From contig NZ_AORV01000036.1 of assembly GCF_000350485.1 (NCBI RefSeq), forward strand, positions 62,001 to 126,000: a stretch of DNA of 64,000 bases, read 5' to 3'. Made by a program: the position numbers and the translations under genes. The stretch is from Ruminiclostridium cellobioparum subsp. termitidis CT1112. Lineage in GTDB: Bacteria > Bacillota > Clostridia > Acetivibrionales > DSM-1351. Under the pieces are notes generated by a model. That model worked only from the letters and a program-made list of their open reading frames with translations, did no database searches and had not been told where the DNA came from. Shown here in pieces: positions 56,987 to 64,000 of this stretch; positions within the stretch are counted from its first letter, which is position 1; every line of letters starts with the position of its first letter.

Positions 56987-57787
56987 TCACCGTGCAAAGC
57001 TTACAACGATGGACTGCGTTAACATTGACCATCCATCCACTAAAATAAACAGCAATATTTTAAACGGCAGTGATATCATTGTAGGCGGAAGCATCATCAT
57101 ACCCATTGACATCAAAGTACTTGAAACAACAATGTCAATGATCAGGAACGGCAAAAATATTAAAAATCCAAATTTAAAGGCAACCATGAGCTCACTGATC
57201 AAAAAAGCCGGTGCCACTATTGTCAATGACAGCTTTGAAGCATCCTGAACCTTAATGGGGTCTTTCTGACCGCTCAATGTCATAAATAGTTCCAGGTCCT
57301 TCTCCCTCTTATTGCTGAAAATCTGTTTTACCATCCACGTTTTTATAGTGTCAGAACCTTTTTCAATAGCCTGCTGTGACGTAATTTCACCTTTTGAATA
57401 GGGCTGAAAAGCATTATCATTTATATCTGCAAGCACCGGAGTCATAACAAAAAATGTTATAAATAAAGCCAGACCTATTATAACCTGATTTGGCGGCATT
57501 TGCTGTGTACCAAGGGCATTTCTCAAAAATGACAGGATGACAATTATTCTTGTAAAACCTGTCATCATTATAAGAATTGAAGGAGCGACGGCCAGCACTG
57601 TGAGCATTAACAAAAGCTGAATACTGGACGAAACATCCTTCGGATTTTGAGACGCACCGATATTTATTCCGTCCTGTGTAACAGAAATACTGGGTTCAGC
57701 CATAGCCTGTCCGCCCATCAGACAAAAAACAACTACCAAAATACATGTTATAAAGATAAACTTTTTAATTTTACTTTTCTTGTTCAT
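56987..57787 (-). CDS. fliP: FliP, flagellar export apparatus protein
   Basis: Encodes 266 residues with an N-terminal signal-like segment (FIFITCILVVVFCLMGGQAMA), as FliP is made with a signal peptide, and four transmembrane helices. Family motifs: MTGFTRIIVILSFLRNALGTQ and LTIVAPAFLISELMVAFKFG. GGGGATAAA precedes the ATG, one base after the fliO stop. Confidence 0.96.
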   Translation of the reverse strand: MNKKSKIKKFIFITCILVVVFCLMGGQAMAEPSISVTQDGINIGASQNPKDVSSSIQLLLMLTVLAVAPSILIMMTGFTRIIVILSFLRNALGTQQMPPNQVIIGLALFITFFVMTPVLADINDNAFQPYSKGEITSQQAIEKGSDTIKTWMVKQIFSNKREKDLELFMTLSGQKDPIKVQDASKLSLTIVAPAFLISELMVAFKFGFLIFLPFLIIDIVVSSTLMSMGMMMLPPTMISLPFKILLFILVDGWSMLTQSIVVSFAR

Positions 57788-57788
57788 T

Positions 57789-58277
57789 TTATCCCCGTCT
57801 ATCGTTCATACTGTTGGTTATGTGTTTCAGTTTCTCAAGATTATTCTTGAACTTGTCATCATTTGAATCCCGTTGAAAACTTTCCGGCACTTTATCAACT
57901 ACGGTTTCAGCAGGCTTTGTTTCGGTAGCTGCATTGCCGGAATTGAACCCACGAATATATTTCTTTAAAACAGATTTGAAATCTATGACCTCGGATATGG
58001 GATTTTTGATTTCTGCTTCTTCAAAATCACTGATATTAACTCTGGCCAAAAACTCCACATTCTTGTTTGAAGCAGAAAGTATAAAAAATTCCTTATCCAC
58101 TTTCACGAGATGTAATCTGTTATTGACTCCAAGACTGAGGGACTCTATTATTTGCATATAGTTGCCCTTCATCATCTTCTTTGACTTATATGTCAGATAT
58201 TTTGTTGTCAACAGTAAAATGCCCATAACAACTAAAAATGCCAGGATTACTGTAAAATACCTGAAAATTTGATCCAT
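57789..58277 (-). CDS. fliO: FliO, flagellar export chaperone-like membrane protein
   Basis: Encodes 162 residues from ATG 58277 (GGAGG 5 bases upstream). One N-terminal transmembrane helix (about 5-25) and a short cytoplasmic domain with LSLGVNNRLHLVKVDKEFFIL, the conserved FliO stretch, and a variable charged tail. FliO helps assemble the FliP ring. Its leader carries the 14-base motif shared with cheW. Confidence 0.9.
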   Translation of the reverse strand: MDQIFRYFTVILAFLVVMGILLLTTKYLTYKSKKMMKGNYMQIIESLSLGVNNRLHLVKVDKEFFILSASNKNVEFLARVNISDFEEAEIKNPISEVIDFKSVLKKYIRGFNSGNAATETKPAETVVDKVPESFQRDSNDDKFKNNLEKLKHITNSMNDRRG

Positions 58278-58302
58278 AGTAACCTCCAAGAGCATATTAT
58301 GA

Positions 58303-58316
58303 CTTTGAGCCGCAAT
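58303..58316 (-). repeat. 14-base leader motif upstream of fliO, shared with cheW
   Basis: The minus strand reads ATTGCGGCTCAAAG, then TCATAATATG, then GGAGGTTA and the fliO start. It is the same order and nearly the same spacing as at 46441-46454. Confidence 0.6.
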
Positions 58317-58381
58317 GAAATAAATTTTAAACAAAACTTATTTGCCACCAGATTTTTGAAGGTTAAAGATCCATTTACTAT

Positions 58382-58467
58382 AAAATATCCTGCTGTTATC
58401 TAACAAAAATCATATAGCAGTGGAGAAACCGAGCCATATAAATTTATTACAATCAGCAGGATATTTT
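58382..58467. repeat. 14-bp perfect inverted repeat between cheY and fliO
   Basis: AAAATATCCTGCTG at 58382-58395 and its exact inverse at 58454-58467 flank 58 bases. It lies in the largest non-coding gap (211 bases) of the right half of the operon. It could fold into a long-looped RNA stem or be a miniature inverted-repeat element. Confidence 0.75.
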
Positions 58468-58488
58468 CATTAAATGTTTATCTGACCA

Positions 58489-58851
58489 TTAACCTATAAC
58501 TTTTTTAACCGCCTCAACAACGCGGTCTGCCTGGAATGGTTTAACAATGAAGTCTCTTGCGCCTGCTTGTATTGATTCAATAACCATTGCTTGCTGTCCC
58601 ATAGCTGAACACATTATGATTTTGGCGTCACTATGTAATTTTTTTATTTCCCTGACAGCTGTTACCCCGTCCATTTCAGGCATTGTTATATCCATAATAA
58701 CCAAGTCAGGAGTAAGTTCCTTGTATTTCTCTATAGCTTTTAATCCATTGTCGACATCTGCTGCTATATCATAGCCATTCTTGGATAATATATCCTTGAT
58801 CATCATCCTCATAAATGCCGCATCGTCAACAATTAATATACTTTTCCCCAT
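58489..58851 (-). CDS. cheY: CheY, chemotaxis response regulator
   Basis: Encodes 120 residues of a single receiver domain: acidic pair Asp9-Asp10, phosphoacceptor Asp54 (VIMDITMPEMDG), Ser in MCSAMG and Lys in IVKPF. CheY-P binds FliM/FliY and changes motor rotation. AAGGAGAG precedes the ATG. It follows fliY, which carries a CheC-type phosphatase domain that acts on CheY-P. Confidence 0.96.
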   Translation of the reverse strand: MGKSILIVDDAAFMRMMIKDILSKNGYDIAADVDNGLKAIEKYKELTPDLVIMDITMPEMDGVTAVREIKKLHSDAKIIMCSAMGQQAMVIESIQAGARDFIVKPFQADRVVEAVKKVIG

Positions 58852-58888
58852 AACGCTCTCTCCTTAACTATTCGTTAATTTTCATAAA

Positions 58889-60100
58889 TTATAATCGTTT
58901 TGATGGATGAATTATATCTGTAATTCTTACACCAAAGCTTTCATCAATTACTACAACTTCTCCCTTAGCAATAGCTTTTCCATTTACCAATATATCAACT
59001 GGCTCTCCTGCAAGCTTATCCAATTCAATTATTGAACCTGAACCGAACTCTAAAATATCTCTTATAAGCTTCTGAGTCCGACCCAATTCAACAGTCACCT
59101 GCAGAGGTAAGTCCATTATAAGGCTTATGTTTTTCTTTTCAGATGCGGACAAACCGTCATCAAAAGCCTGGAACTGAACAGGCTGCACACTTACCGGATT
59201 TCTCGGCCTTTGCATGTCCTGATAGCCCATATCATACCCATAACCCTGCATTGGCTGCTGCATCATGGGTTGTTGCATCATTGGCTGCTGCATAACAGGC
59301 TGTTGCATGACCGGCTGTTGTATTACAGGTTGCTGCATAACCGGCTGCTGCATGGCAGGCTGGGCTTGTGGCTGGGGAGCCGCAGGCATTTCCGGTTCGG
59401 GAGCGGCCTTGGCTTTTTCAGAATTGAGCAGGCTGTTGACCAGTTCCTTGGCAAATTTCATTGGAAGCAGCTGCATTATTTCACTGTCAATCAACGTACC
59501 CACTACCATTTTGAATGCAATTTTTACAAGGACATCATTCATTTCAAATTCCCCGAAGGGATCTCCGTTACCAAAACTAACAACGAAAGCTTTCGGAGGT
59601 GAGATGTCTATTCTCTTTGAAAACATTGAAGACATGGATGTGGCAGAAGAACCTATCATCTGGTTCATAGCTTCACTGATGGCACTTAAATGCAGATCGG
59701 TAAGCTCACCTTCAGCTATTACTCCTTCTCCGCCCATCATTAAATCAGTAATGATTTTAACGTCATCCTGCTTTAATATCAAAAGGTTGCTCCCTATCAA
59801 TCCATCGGTATACTCAACTTTTACCGCAACATATTGTGAAGAATAACTCTTGGAAAGATCAGACCATGAAGTTAACGAAACATTTGGAGTGGTGATGGTA
59901 ACTTTCTGAGACAACAGGGTAAATAAGGTTGTAGCAGAAGTACCCATACTTATATTGCCAATCTCTCCCAAGGCATCTATTTCCTGAGTCGATAAACCAT
60001 CATTTGAGCCGGCGCCGCCAACATTATCCGTGGATTCATCCGAAGAGGAAGTGCCATTTAATAAGGCGTCAATTTCTGCTTGCGTAAGCATATCTCCCAT
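58889..60100 (-). CDS. fliY: FliY, switch protein with CheC-like phosphatase and FliN domain
   Basis: Encodes 403 residues: an N-terminal EIDALLNG motif (CheY-binding type), a CheC-like domain with LGEIGNISMGTSAT (about 43-57) and a second HLSAISEAMNQMIGSSAT site, a linker with seven MQQPV-type pentapeptides, and a C-terminal SpoA/FliN domain (about 315-403, LPLQVTVELGRTQKLIRDIL). In Bacillus-type chemotaxis FliY is both a C-ring part and a CheY-P phosphatase. It follows fliM by one base. The pentapeptide repeat tract (59255-59375 region) is likely length-variable. Confidence 0.95.
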   Translation of the reverse strand: MGDMLTQAEIDALLNGTSSSDESTDNVGGAGSNDGLSTQEIDALGEIGNISMGTSATTLFTLLSQKVTITTPNVSLTSWSDLSKSYSSQYVAVKVEYTDGLIGSNLLILKQDDVKIITDLMMGGEGVIAEGELTDLHLSAISEAMNQMIGSSATSMSSMFSKRIDISPPKAFVVSFGNGDPFGEFEMNDVLVKIAFKMVVGTLIDSEIMQLLPMKFAKELVNSLLNSEKAKAAPEPEMPAAPQPQAQPAMQQPVMQQPVIQQPVMQQPVMQQPMMQQPMMQQPMQGYGYDMGYQDMQRPRNPVSVQPVQFQAFDDGLSASEKKNISLIMDLPLQVTVELGRTQKLIRDILEFGSGSIIELDKLAGEPVDILVNGKAIAKGEVVVIDESFGVRITDIIHPSKRL

Positions 60101-60101
60101 T

Positions 60102-61088
60102 CTATTCTTCCTCCCTTCTAATCACTTCTGTAATTTTCACTGCAATTTTATTCTTTTTAACACCAGGTTTTGCTAAAAACTTCGGCAAATCTCCTACCAG
60201 TATCTCCAAATCTCCGTTTATACTCGTTTCAAGCGGCAAAACGTCACCTTTCTGAAGATCAAGGAACTCGCCTATGTTTATTACCGTCTTTCCTAAAACA
60301 GCTCTCACAGGAACTAATGTATTTTCAATCTTGAACTCAATATCCTGCTTATTATGTTCAGTCTTTTCATTTTCAATATTTGTGAACCAAAGCTTTGTAC
60401 TGAGCTTTGGCATTATTGGCTCAACAGTCATATGCGGTATGCATATGTTAATCATACCCTTCACTTCGCCGACTACTACATTGAGAGTAATCAAGGCAAC
60501 CATTTCATTTGGGTGAATTATTTGAGCAAACTGTGCGTTGGTTTCAATTTTCTCCAGCCTTGGTTTTATTGAAATAATGCTTTCCCAAGGTTCACGCATC
60601 AGGTTTAAAATTTGTATTATAATCCGCTCCAGTATTGCCAGCTCAATCTCGGTAAAGGACCGGACTCTTTCCATGGCAGATCCCCGGCCTCCAAGTATCC
60701 TGTCTATCAGCGAATAGGCTATACTTGGATCCATTTCAAAAATAACAGAGCCGTTCAGAGGACTGAAGTCCACAATTCCCAATACTACCGGATTTGCCAG
60801 TGAATTGCTGAATTCACTGTACTGCAGTGCATCTACCGATAAAACGTCCACCTGCACCAGTGACCTTAAATATCCTGATAAAAAGGTCTGAACCAGTCTG
60901 GCGTAATTTTCGTTTATAAACTGTAAAGTTCTCTTATGGTCATTGGCAAACTTCGGTGGCTTCTTAAAGTCATGTAATTTTACTTTCTTTTCAGTTTTGG
61001 TGGTTTGAATCTGCTGTACGTCTATATCCCCTGTGGTAAGTGCCTTCAACAGTTCATCAATCTCATTTTGAGATAGTATATCTCCCAA
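60102..61088 (-). CDS. fliM: FliM, flagellar motor switch protein
   Basis: Encodes 328 residues. The TTG start at 61088 has AGGAGGTG 6 bases upstream. N-terminal CheY-P-binding motif ILSQNEIDELLKAL, a middle domain with RTLQFINENYARLVQTFLSG, and the C-terminal SpoA domain (VLPLETSINGDLEILVGD). FliM links CheY-P binding to rotor switching. It lies between fliL and fliY. Confidence 0.96.
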   Translation of the reverse strand: MGDILSQNEIDELLKALTTGDIDVQQIQTTKTEKKVKLHDFKKPPKFANDHKRTLQFINENYARLVQTFLSGYLRSLVQVDVLSVDALQYSEFSNSLANPVVLGIVDFSPLNGSVIFEMDPSIAYSLIDRILGGRGSAMERVRSFTEIELAILERIIIQILNLMREPWESIISIKPRLEKIETNAQFAQIIHPNEMVALITLNVVVGEVKGMINICIPHMTVEPIMPKLSTKLWFTNIENEKTEHNKQDIEFKIENTLVPVRAVLGKTVINIGEFLDLQKGDVLPLETSINGDLEILVGDLPKFLAKPGVKKNKIAVKITEVIRREEE

Positions 61089-61100
61089 TCAGCTCACCTC

Positions 61101-61613
61101 CTATTGATAAAACCAGTAATCAAAAACTATGGAGTAAACAAGAGGACTAGCCTTTTTATCGTTATTAATCAAAATATCATTTATTATCTTTTTCAAATCC
61201 TCGGAGGCTTTTTGTTTGGCATCTGCCTGACTGACATCCTCAAGTGTCAAACCCTGGAAGTAAGTACCTATGGCAGAGTTTATCTCCTTGTTGTAGAAAT
61301 CTATCTTTGCAGCTATTTCTTCCTCGGATTTTATTCCATCTACTTTTTTGTAATGCTTCATGCATGCACTTAAAACGATCACAGCAACCTGTTTGTCATT
61401 GGTTTTCTTAAGATTAAAGTTGGTTTTTTCAAAAATTACCTTATTTGCAAGTTCATCATCGGTTGGAATCTTTTCTGTCACCATAACTATCTCTTTCTCA
61501 GGAGCTGAGCCATGGCTGTCGAAAAAGAAATATCCTATTGCAAGGAAAGCAAGCGATATTGAAAGAAATGCAACAATAACCAGTAAAATAAAATAACTGC
61601 TTTTTCCTTCCAA
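61101..61613 (-). CDS. fliL: FliL, flagellar basal-body-associated protein
   Basis: Encodes 170 residues with a TTG start (AAGGGGG 8 bases upstream). One N-terminal transmembrane helix (about 8-30) and an extracytoplasmic domain ending in the short hydrophobic FDYWFYQ tail typical of FliL. FliL rings support the stators in other bacteria. It directly precedes fliM and follows flbD; the stator genes often found between flbD and fliL are absent. Confidence 0.9.
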   Translation of the reverse strand: MEGKSSYFILLVIVAFLSISLAFLAIGYFFFDSHGSAPEKEIVMVTEKIPTDDELANKVIFEKTNFNLKKTNDKQVAVIVLSACMKHYKKVDGIKSEEEIAAKIDFYNKEINSAIGTYFQGLTLEDVSQADAKQKASEDLKKIINDILINNDKKASPLVYSIVFDYWFYQ

Positions 61614-61696
61614 AATTTTTTCCCCCTTAACGTTTTAGCTATAATAATACATTAGCAATAATTATTAATGTCTAAACAAAATAACTAAAGTAAAAA

Positions 61697-61897
61697 TCAA
61701 GTCGAAATTTCTTTTATTTTGATAATATTTCCTTTGTATTGTAACACCTTGTCAATCACTTCATCAACACTTTCGAGAACAACATATTTCTTACCGTTTA
61801 TTGTGGAAATAACTGTATCGGGTGTACTTTCTACAGTTTCAATCAATTCACAGTTCAGCACAAAGAAAGACCTGTTTAGCTTAGTTAATCTAATCAT
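61697..61897 (-). CDS. flbD: FlbD-family small flagellar protein
   Basis: Encodes 66 residues from ATG 61897 (TTGGAG 10 bases upstream; the frame extends 8 codons further). MIRLTKLNRSFFVLNCELIE, then STPDTVISTINGKKYVV and a C-terminal amphipathic helix identify the small FlbD family of Firmicute and spirochete flagellar operons (not the Caulobacter FlbD). It lies between flgE and fliL. Its role is unclear. Confidence 0.92.
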   Translation of the reverse strand: MIRLTKLNRSFFVLNCELIETVESTPDTVISTINGKKYVVLESVDEVIDKVLQYKGNIIKIKEIST

Positions 61898-61977
61898 AAT
61901 ATTTTTACTCCAAAAAGACAATAGATAAATTCCTTAAAACTTACAAAATAAGACTAAAAACATTATTTTACTACTAC

Positions 61978-62009
61978 CATGGACCCAAGGTCTTACCCGG
62001 GATCCATGG
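61978..62009. promoter_or_regulatory. Hairpin between flgE and flbD
   Basis: Near-palindrome CCATGGACCC / GGGATCCATGG (one unpaired base) in the 130-base gap after flgE. There is no T-run, so it is not a typical terminator. It may protect or process the hook-gene mRNA. Confidence 0.55.
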
Positions 62010-62026
62010 CCGTAATACTATTTAAT

Positions 62027-63370
62027 TTACCTCTTTAAGTTTACCAGTTCCTGGAGCATTTCATCAGAAGTTGTTATGATTCTGCTGTTTGCCTGGAACC
62101 CTCTCTGCGTAATGATCATGTCGGTAAACTCTCTTGAAAGGTCAACATTCGACATTTCAAGCGTTCCCGGACTCAGTGAGCCCACGCCCTCCGAACCTGC
62201 CTGAAGTCCCTTTGTAAAGTCACCTGAGTTGGTAGTCGGGATAAACAGGTTATCGCCTATCTTCTGCAAGCCCGCAGGATTTGAGAAGCTGGCCAGTGCA
62301 ACCATTCCCAGAGGCTGCTGCTGTCCGTTGCTGTATATACCTGTCAGTATTCCGTCGGAACCTATGTTGAAGGTAACCAGATTACCGGTTGTATACCCGT
62401 CAATATTGGTAGGTTTAACCGAACAGTCGGCCGAGAACATGGTGACGTTGGAGAAGTCAAGATTTATACTAAGCGGAGCGACACCCTCAGGTTCAATACC
62501 AAAGCTTTCAATAACCGAGTTATCCACATCCAATTTACCTTCGTTTGTAAATACAAGTGTTCCATCGGGGTTAGTATCTACAGGGTTATAAGTTACCTCA
62601 CCGGTATCTTCATCGATACCCTTTTCAAATATTCTATAGTTCCATGAATTAGTACCACCATCTGATGTATTCCAATAGCATACGGAAAATTCATGGGAAT
62701 TTCCCAGGCTGTCATAGGCGGTAAATGGAACCGAGAACTGACCGTCCGAAGGTTTTTGTGGATCATCTATTGCATCATCAGGTTTAATCGACGAATTCAA
62801 ATTTCCTGAAAGTACGGCATTTGTGGTAGCCTTTGGTGCAATAACTCTCTTGTTTCCATTGAATTCATCATTGTACAGATTAATGGGTCCGATTTCGGAT
62901 TCTGTGTCGTATTTTATCGTTCCGTCAGGCAGTCTGTCATATTTCATCCACCCGTACACATTCATGCCGCTGCCCGATACAAGGTTGCCCAGCTTGTCAA
63001 GACCAAAGTTGCCTGCTCTTGTAAACTTGAAGGTATCGGCATTTGAGCCTTTTACAATGAAGAAGCCTTCTCCTTCAATTGACAGGTCGGTTGGATTGTC
63101 GGTTCTCTGTGAGCTTCCTCTTGTCATCATTGTGTCGATAGCTCCGACACCTGTACCCAGGCCGATCTGCATGGGGTTGGTACCTCCTCTGCCCAGCGCT
63201 GCGTCAGGTGCGCCTGCACCTCTTAAAGTCTGGTTGAACACTTCCTGGAAAGTTACTCTCCCTGACTTAAAGCCAACTGTATTTACGTTGGCAACGTTAT
63301 TACCAATAACGTCCATTCTTGTCTGGTGTGCTCTTAGTCCCGACACACCAGAAAACATTGATCTCATCAT
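62027..63370 (-). CDS. flgE: FlgE, flagellar hook protein
   Basis: Encodes 447 residues: the N-terminal rod/hook motif MRSMFSGVSGLRAHQTRMDV, the FlgE/F/G domain ANVNTVGFKSGRVTFQE, a variable outer domain (about 145-330) and the C-terminal SNVDLSREFTDMIITQRGFQ. It polymerises into the hook outside the cell. GGGGG lies 10 bases before the ATG-ATG start. Hairpins lie on both sides of the gene. Length is typical of Clostridia. Confidence 0.96.
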   Translation of the reverse strand: MMRSMFSGVSGLRAHQTRMDVIGNNVANVNTVGFKSGRVTFQEVFNQTLRGAGAPDAALGRGGTNPMQIGLGTGVGAIDTMMTRGSSQRTDNPTDLSIEGEGFFIVKGSNADTFKFTRAGNFGLDKLGNLVSGSGMNVYGWMKYDRLPDGTIKYDTESEIGPINLYNDEFNGNKRVIAPKATTNAVLSGNLNSSIKPDDAIDDPQKPSDGQFSVPFTAYDSLGNSHEFSVCYWNTSDGGTNSWNYRIFEKGIDEDTGEVTYNPVDTNPDGTLVFTNEGKLDVDNSVIESFGIEPEGVAPLSINLDFSNVTMFSADCSVKPTNIDGYTTGNLVTFNIGSDGILTGIYSNGQQQPLGMVALASFSNPAGLQKIGDNLFIPTTNSGDFTKGLQAGSEGVGSLSPGTLEMSNVDLSREFTDMIITQRGFQANSRIITTSDEMLQELVNLKR

Positions 63371-63402
63371 AATTAAGTGACCCCCTATTTTAGGTTATCC
63401 CG

Positions 63403-63457
63403 GGTTCCGTCCGTCGTTCGGGAACCCTTTTCAGCTTCCCCTAAGGGTCCAGCTGAT
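63403..63457. promoter_or_regulatory. Tandem hairpins upstream of flgE
   Basis: Stem GGGTTCC / GGAACCC (63403-63427, 11-base loop) followed by a second stem CAGCT / AGCTG with an inner CCC / GGG (63432-63457). Both lie in the 92-base gap between the TIGR02530-type gene and flgE. No T-run follows on the minus strand, so a processing or stabilising role is more likely than termination. Confidence 0.5.
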
Positions 63458-63462
63458 TGTTG

Positions 63463-63867
63463 TCATGCAAAAATTGCACCGTCGATATTTGTAAAAACAT
63501 TTTCCTTCAACTCATTGTTGTTTACTGCGGTAATGACAGTTTTACTTGGTACATTAACCACAAAAGCCATATTGTCCAGTATCACCAATGAATCTTTTAC
63601 GCCTTTTTGCTGAGCCATGGAGACTGCACTGTTTATCTTGTCCTTTTGAGTCTGTGTCAGATCAATATTTCTGGCCTGCATTCTCATCTCAGCATGTTTT
63701 GAAAATTTTACTGCCCCAGTCTTGTCTATTGCCTGCTGCAGGATATTTTCAAAACCAACTCCGTTAACATTAGCGGTATTGTTATTTTTTACACCGTTTG
63801 TCTGAATTCTTCCGGGTGTTAAAGGCGAATTAATTATCCTGTTTGGAAAATTATTGTTAATCACCAT
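63463..63867 (-). CDS. TIGR02530-family flagellar operon protein
   Basis: Encodes 134 residues with no signal peptide or membrane segment. The conserved part is VKFSKHAEMRMQARNIDLTQ followed by a MAQQKGVKDSLVILDNMAFVVNV segment, the hallmark of the TIGR02530 family, which always lies between flgD and flgE in Firmicutes. It probably assists hook assembly. GAAGGTGAG precedes the ATG. The neighbour order flgD, this gene, flgE is exactly as expected. Confidence 0.93.
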   Translation of the reverse strand: MVINNNFPNRIINSPLTPGRIQTNGVKNNNTANVNGVGFENILQQAIDKTGAVKFSKHAEMRMQARNIDLTQTQKDKINSAVSMAQQKGVKDSLVILDNMAFVVNVPSKTVITAVNNNELKENVFTNIDGAIFA

Positions 63868-63880
63868 AACTCACCTTCTT

Positions 63881-64000
63881 TCAATTTCCGGTTGTGCCGT
63901 CTTCTGCCGGTGTTTCCTGTTCTCCGGTTCCGGCCTCCTGTTTCTTGATATTTGATACGCTGTGCACTGAAACATACAAATCGTCAAGAACTGCTGTAAT
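63881..64000 (-). CDS. flgD: Partial FlgD, hook-capping protein (C-terminus)
   Basis: Only the last 39 codons are in the window; the gene continues beyond the right edge. The visible part ITAVLDDLYVSVHSVSNI matches the end of FlgD, a loose family at its C-terminus, and is followed by a hydrophilic tail of about 20 residues rich in Glu, Gly and Thr. FlgD caps the growing hook. The assignment rests mostly on position upstream of the TIGR02530 gene and flgE. Confidence 0.7.
   Translation of the reverse strand: MTAVLDDLYVSVHSVSNIKKQEAGTGEQETPAEDGTTGN

Overview
The window reads as a chromosomal segment of an anaerobic, low-GC, Gram-positive clostridium. The evidence is the Clostridia-type flagellar/chemotaxis operon (FliY, CheC, CheD, FlbD, SigD, FapA), an AgrBD peptide system, a SpoVT/AbrB regulator and strong GGAGG ribosome binding sites. 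The mesophilic cellulolytic Ruminiclostridium group is the closest fit I can suggest, but the sequence alone does not fix the species.

1-12 kb (accessory, varied). The left edge carries a minus-strand operon arsR-hgcA-hgcB-arsC (the last partial). It joins the mercury-methylation gene pair to an arsenic-type repressor and an arsenate-reductase-like gene. Next come an EcsC protein and a three-gene minus-strand cassette: a Trypco1-like protein, a trypsin-like protease fused to a GT4 glycosyltransferase (broken by one in-frame TAG), and an unknown protein. A complete agr-type quorum-sensing set follows: LytTR response regulator and GHKL kinase on the plus strand, convergent with agrB and a 45-residue agrD that is easily missed. 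An AbrB regulator and a large DUF4157 (eCIS-core) protein with a nuclease-like C-terminus complete this part.

12-14.3 kb holds small genes (a 2H phosphoesterase, small membrane proteins) and AT-rich intergenic sequence.

14.4-36.5 kb is a genomic island. A 3'-half copy of tRNA-Leu(CAA) at 14374-14421 is a direct repeat of the intact tRNA-Leu(CAA) at 36513-36600, as expected for integration into the tRNA. The island contains a PIN toxin with its partner, decayed genes, a membrane-anchored trypsin-like protease, an ATPase-HNH pair, a restriction-endonuclease-nSTAND3 gene and broken serine recombinases, so it looks like a decaying defence island. Nested in it is a 10.8-kb, clearly more GC-rich transposon of the TnpX/TnpV/TnpW type (17.77-28.59 kb). 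It carries a 1416-residue SLH surface protein, a two-component system and small genes. Its ends show paired palindromes, from which both the empty target (a terminator-like hairpin) and the circular junction can be reconstructed.

36.7-40.3 kb carries a pair of bacterial PH-domain proteins (YdbS/YdbT type) and a MATE transporter.

40.3-64 kb is one long minus-strand flagellar/chemotaxis operon, transcribed right to left: flgD (partial), TIGR02530 protein, flgE, flbD, fliL, fliM, fliY, cheY, fliO, fliP, fliQ, fliR, flhB, flhA, flhF, flhG, ycgR-like, cheB, cheA, cheW, cheC, cheD, a small membrane protein, sigD, fapA and three terminal genes. It ends at a bidirectional terminator. Together these encode the hook, switch (C-ring), export gate, placement factors, chemotaxis signalling and the late sigma factor. 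motA and motB are absent from their common position between flbD and fliL.
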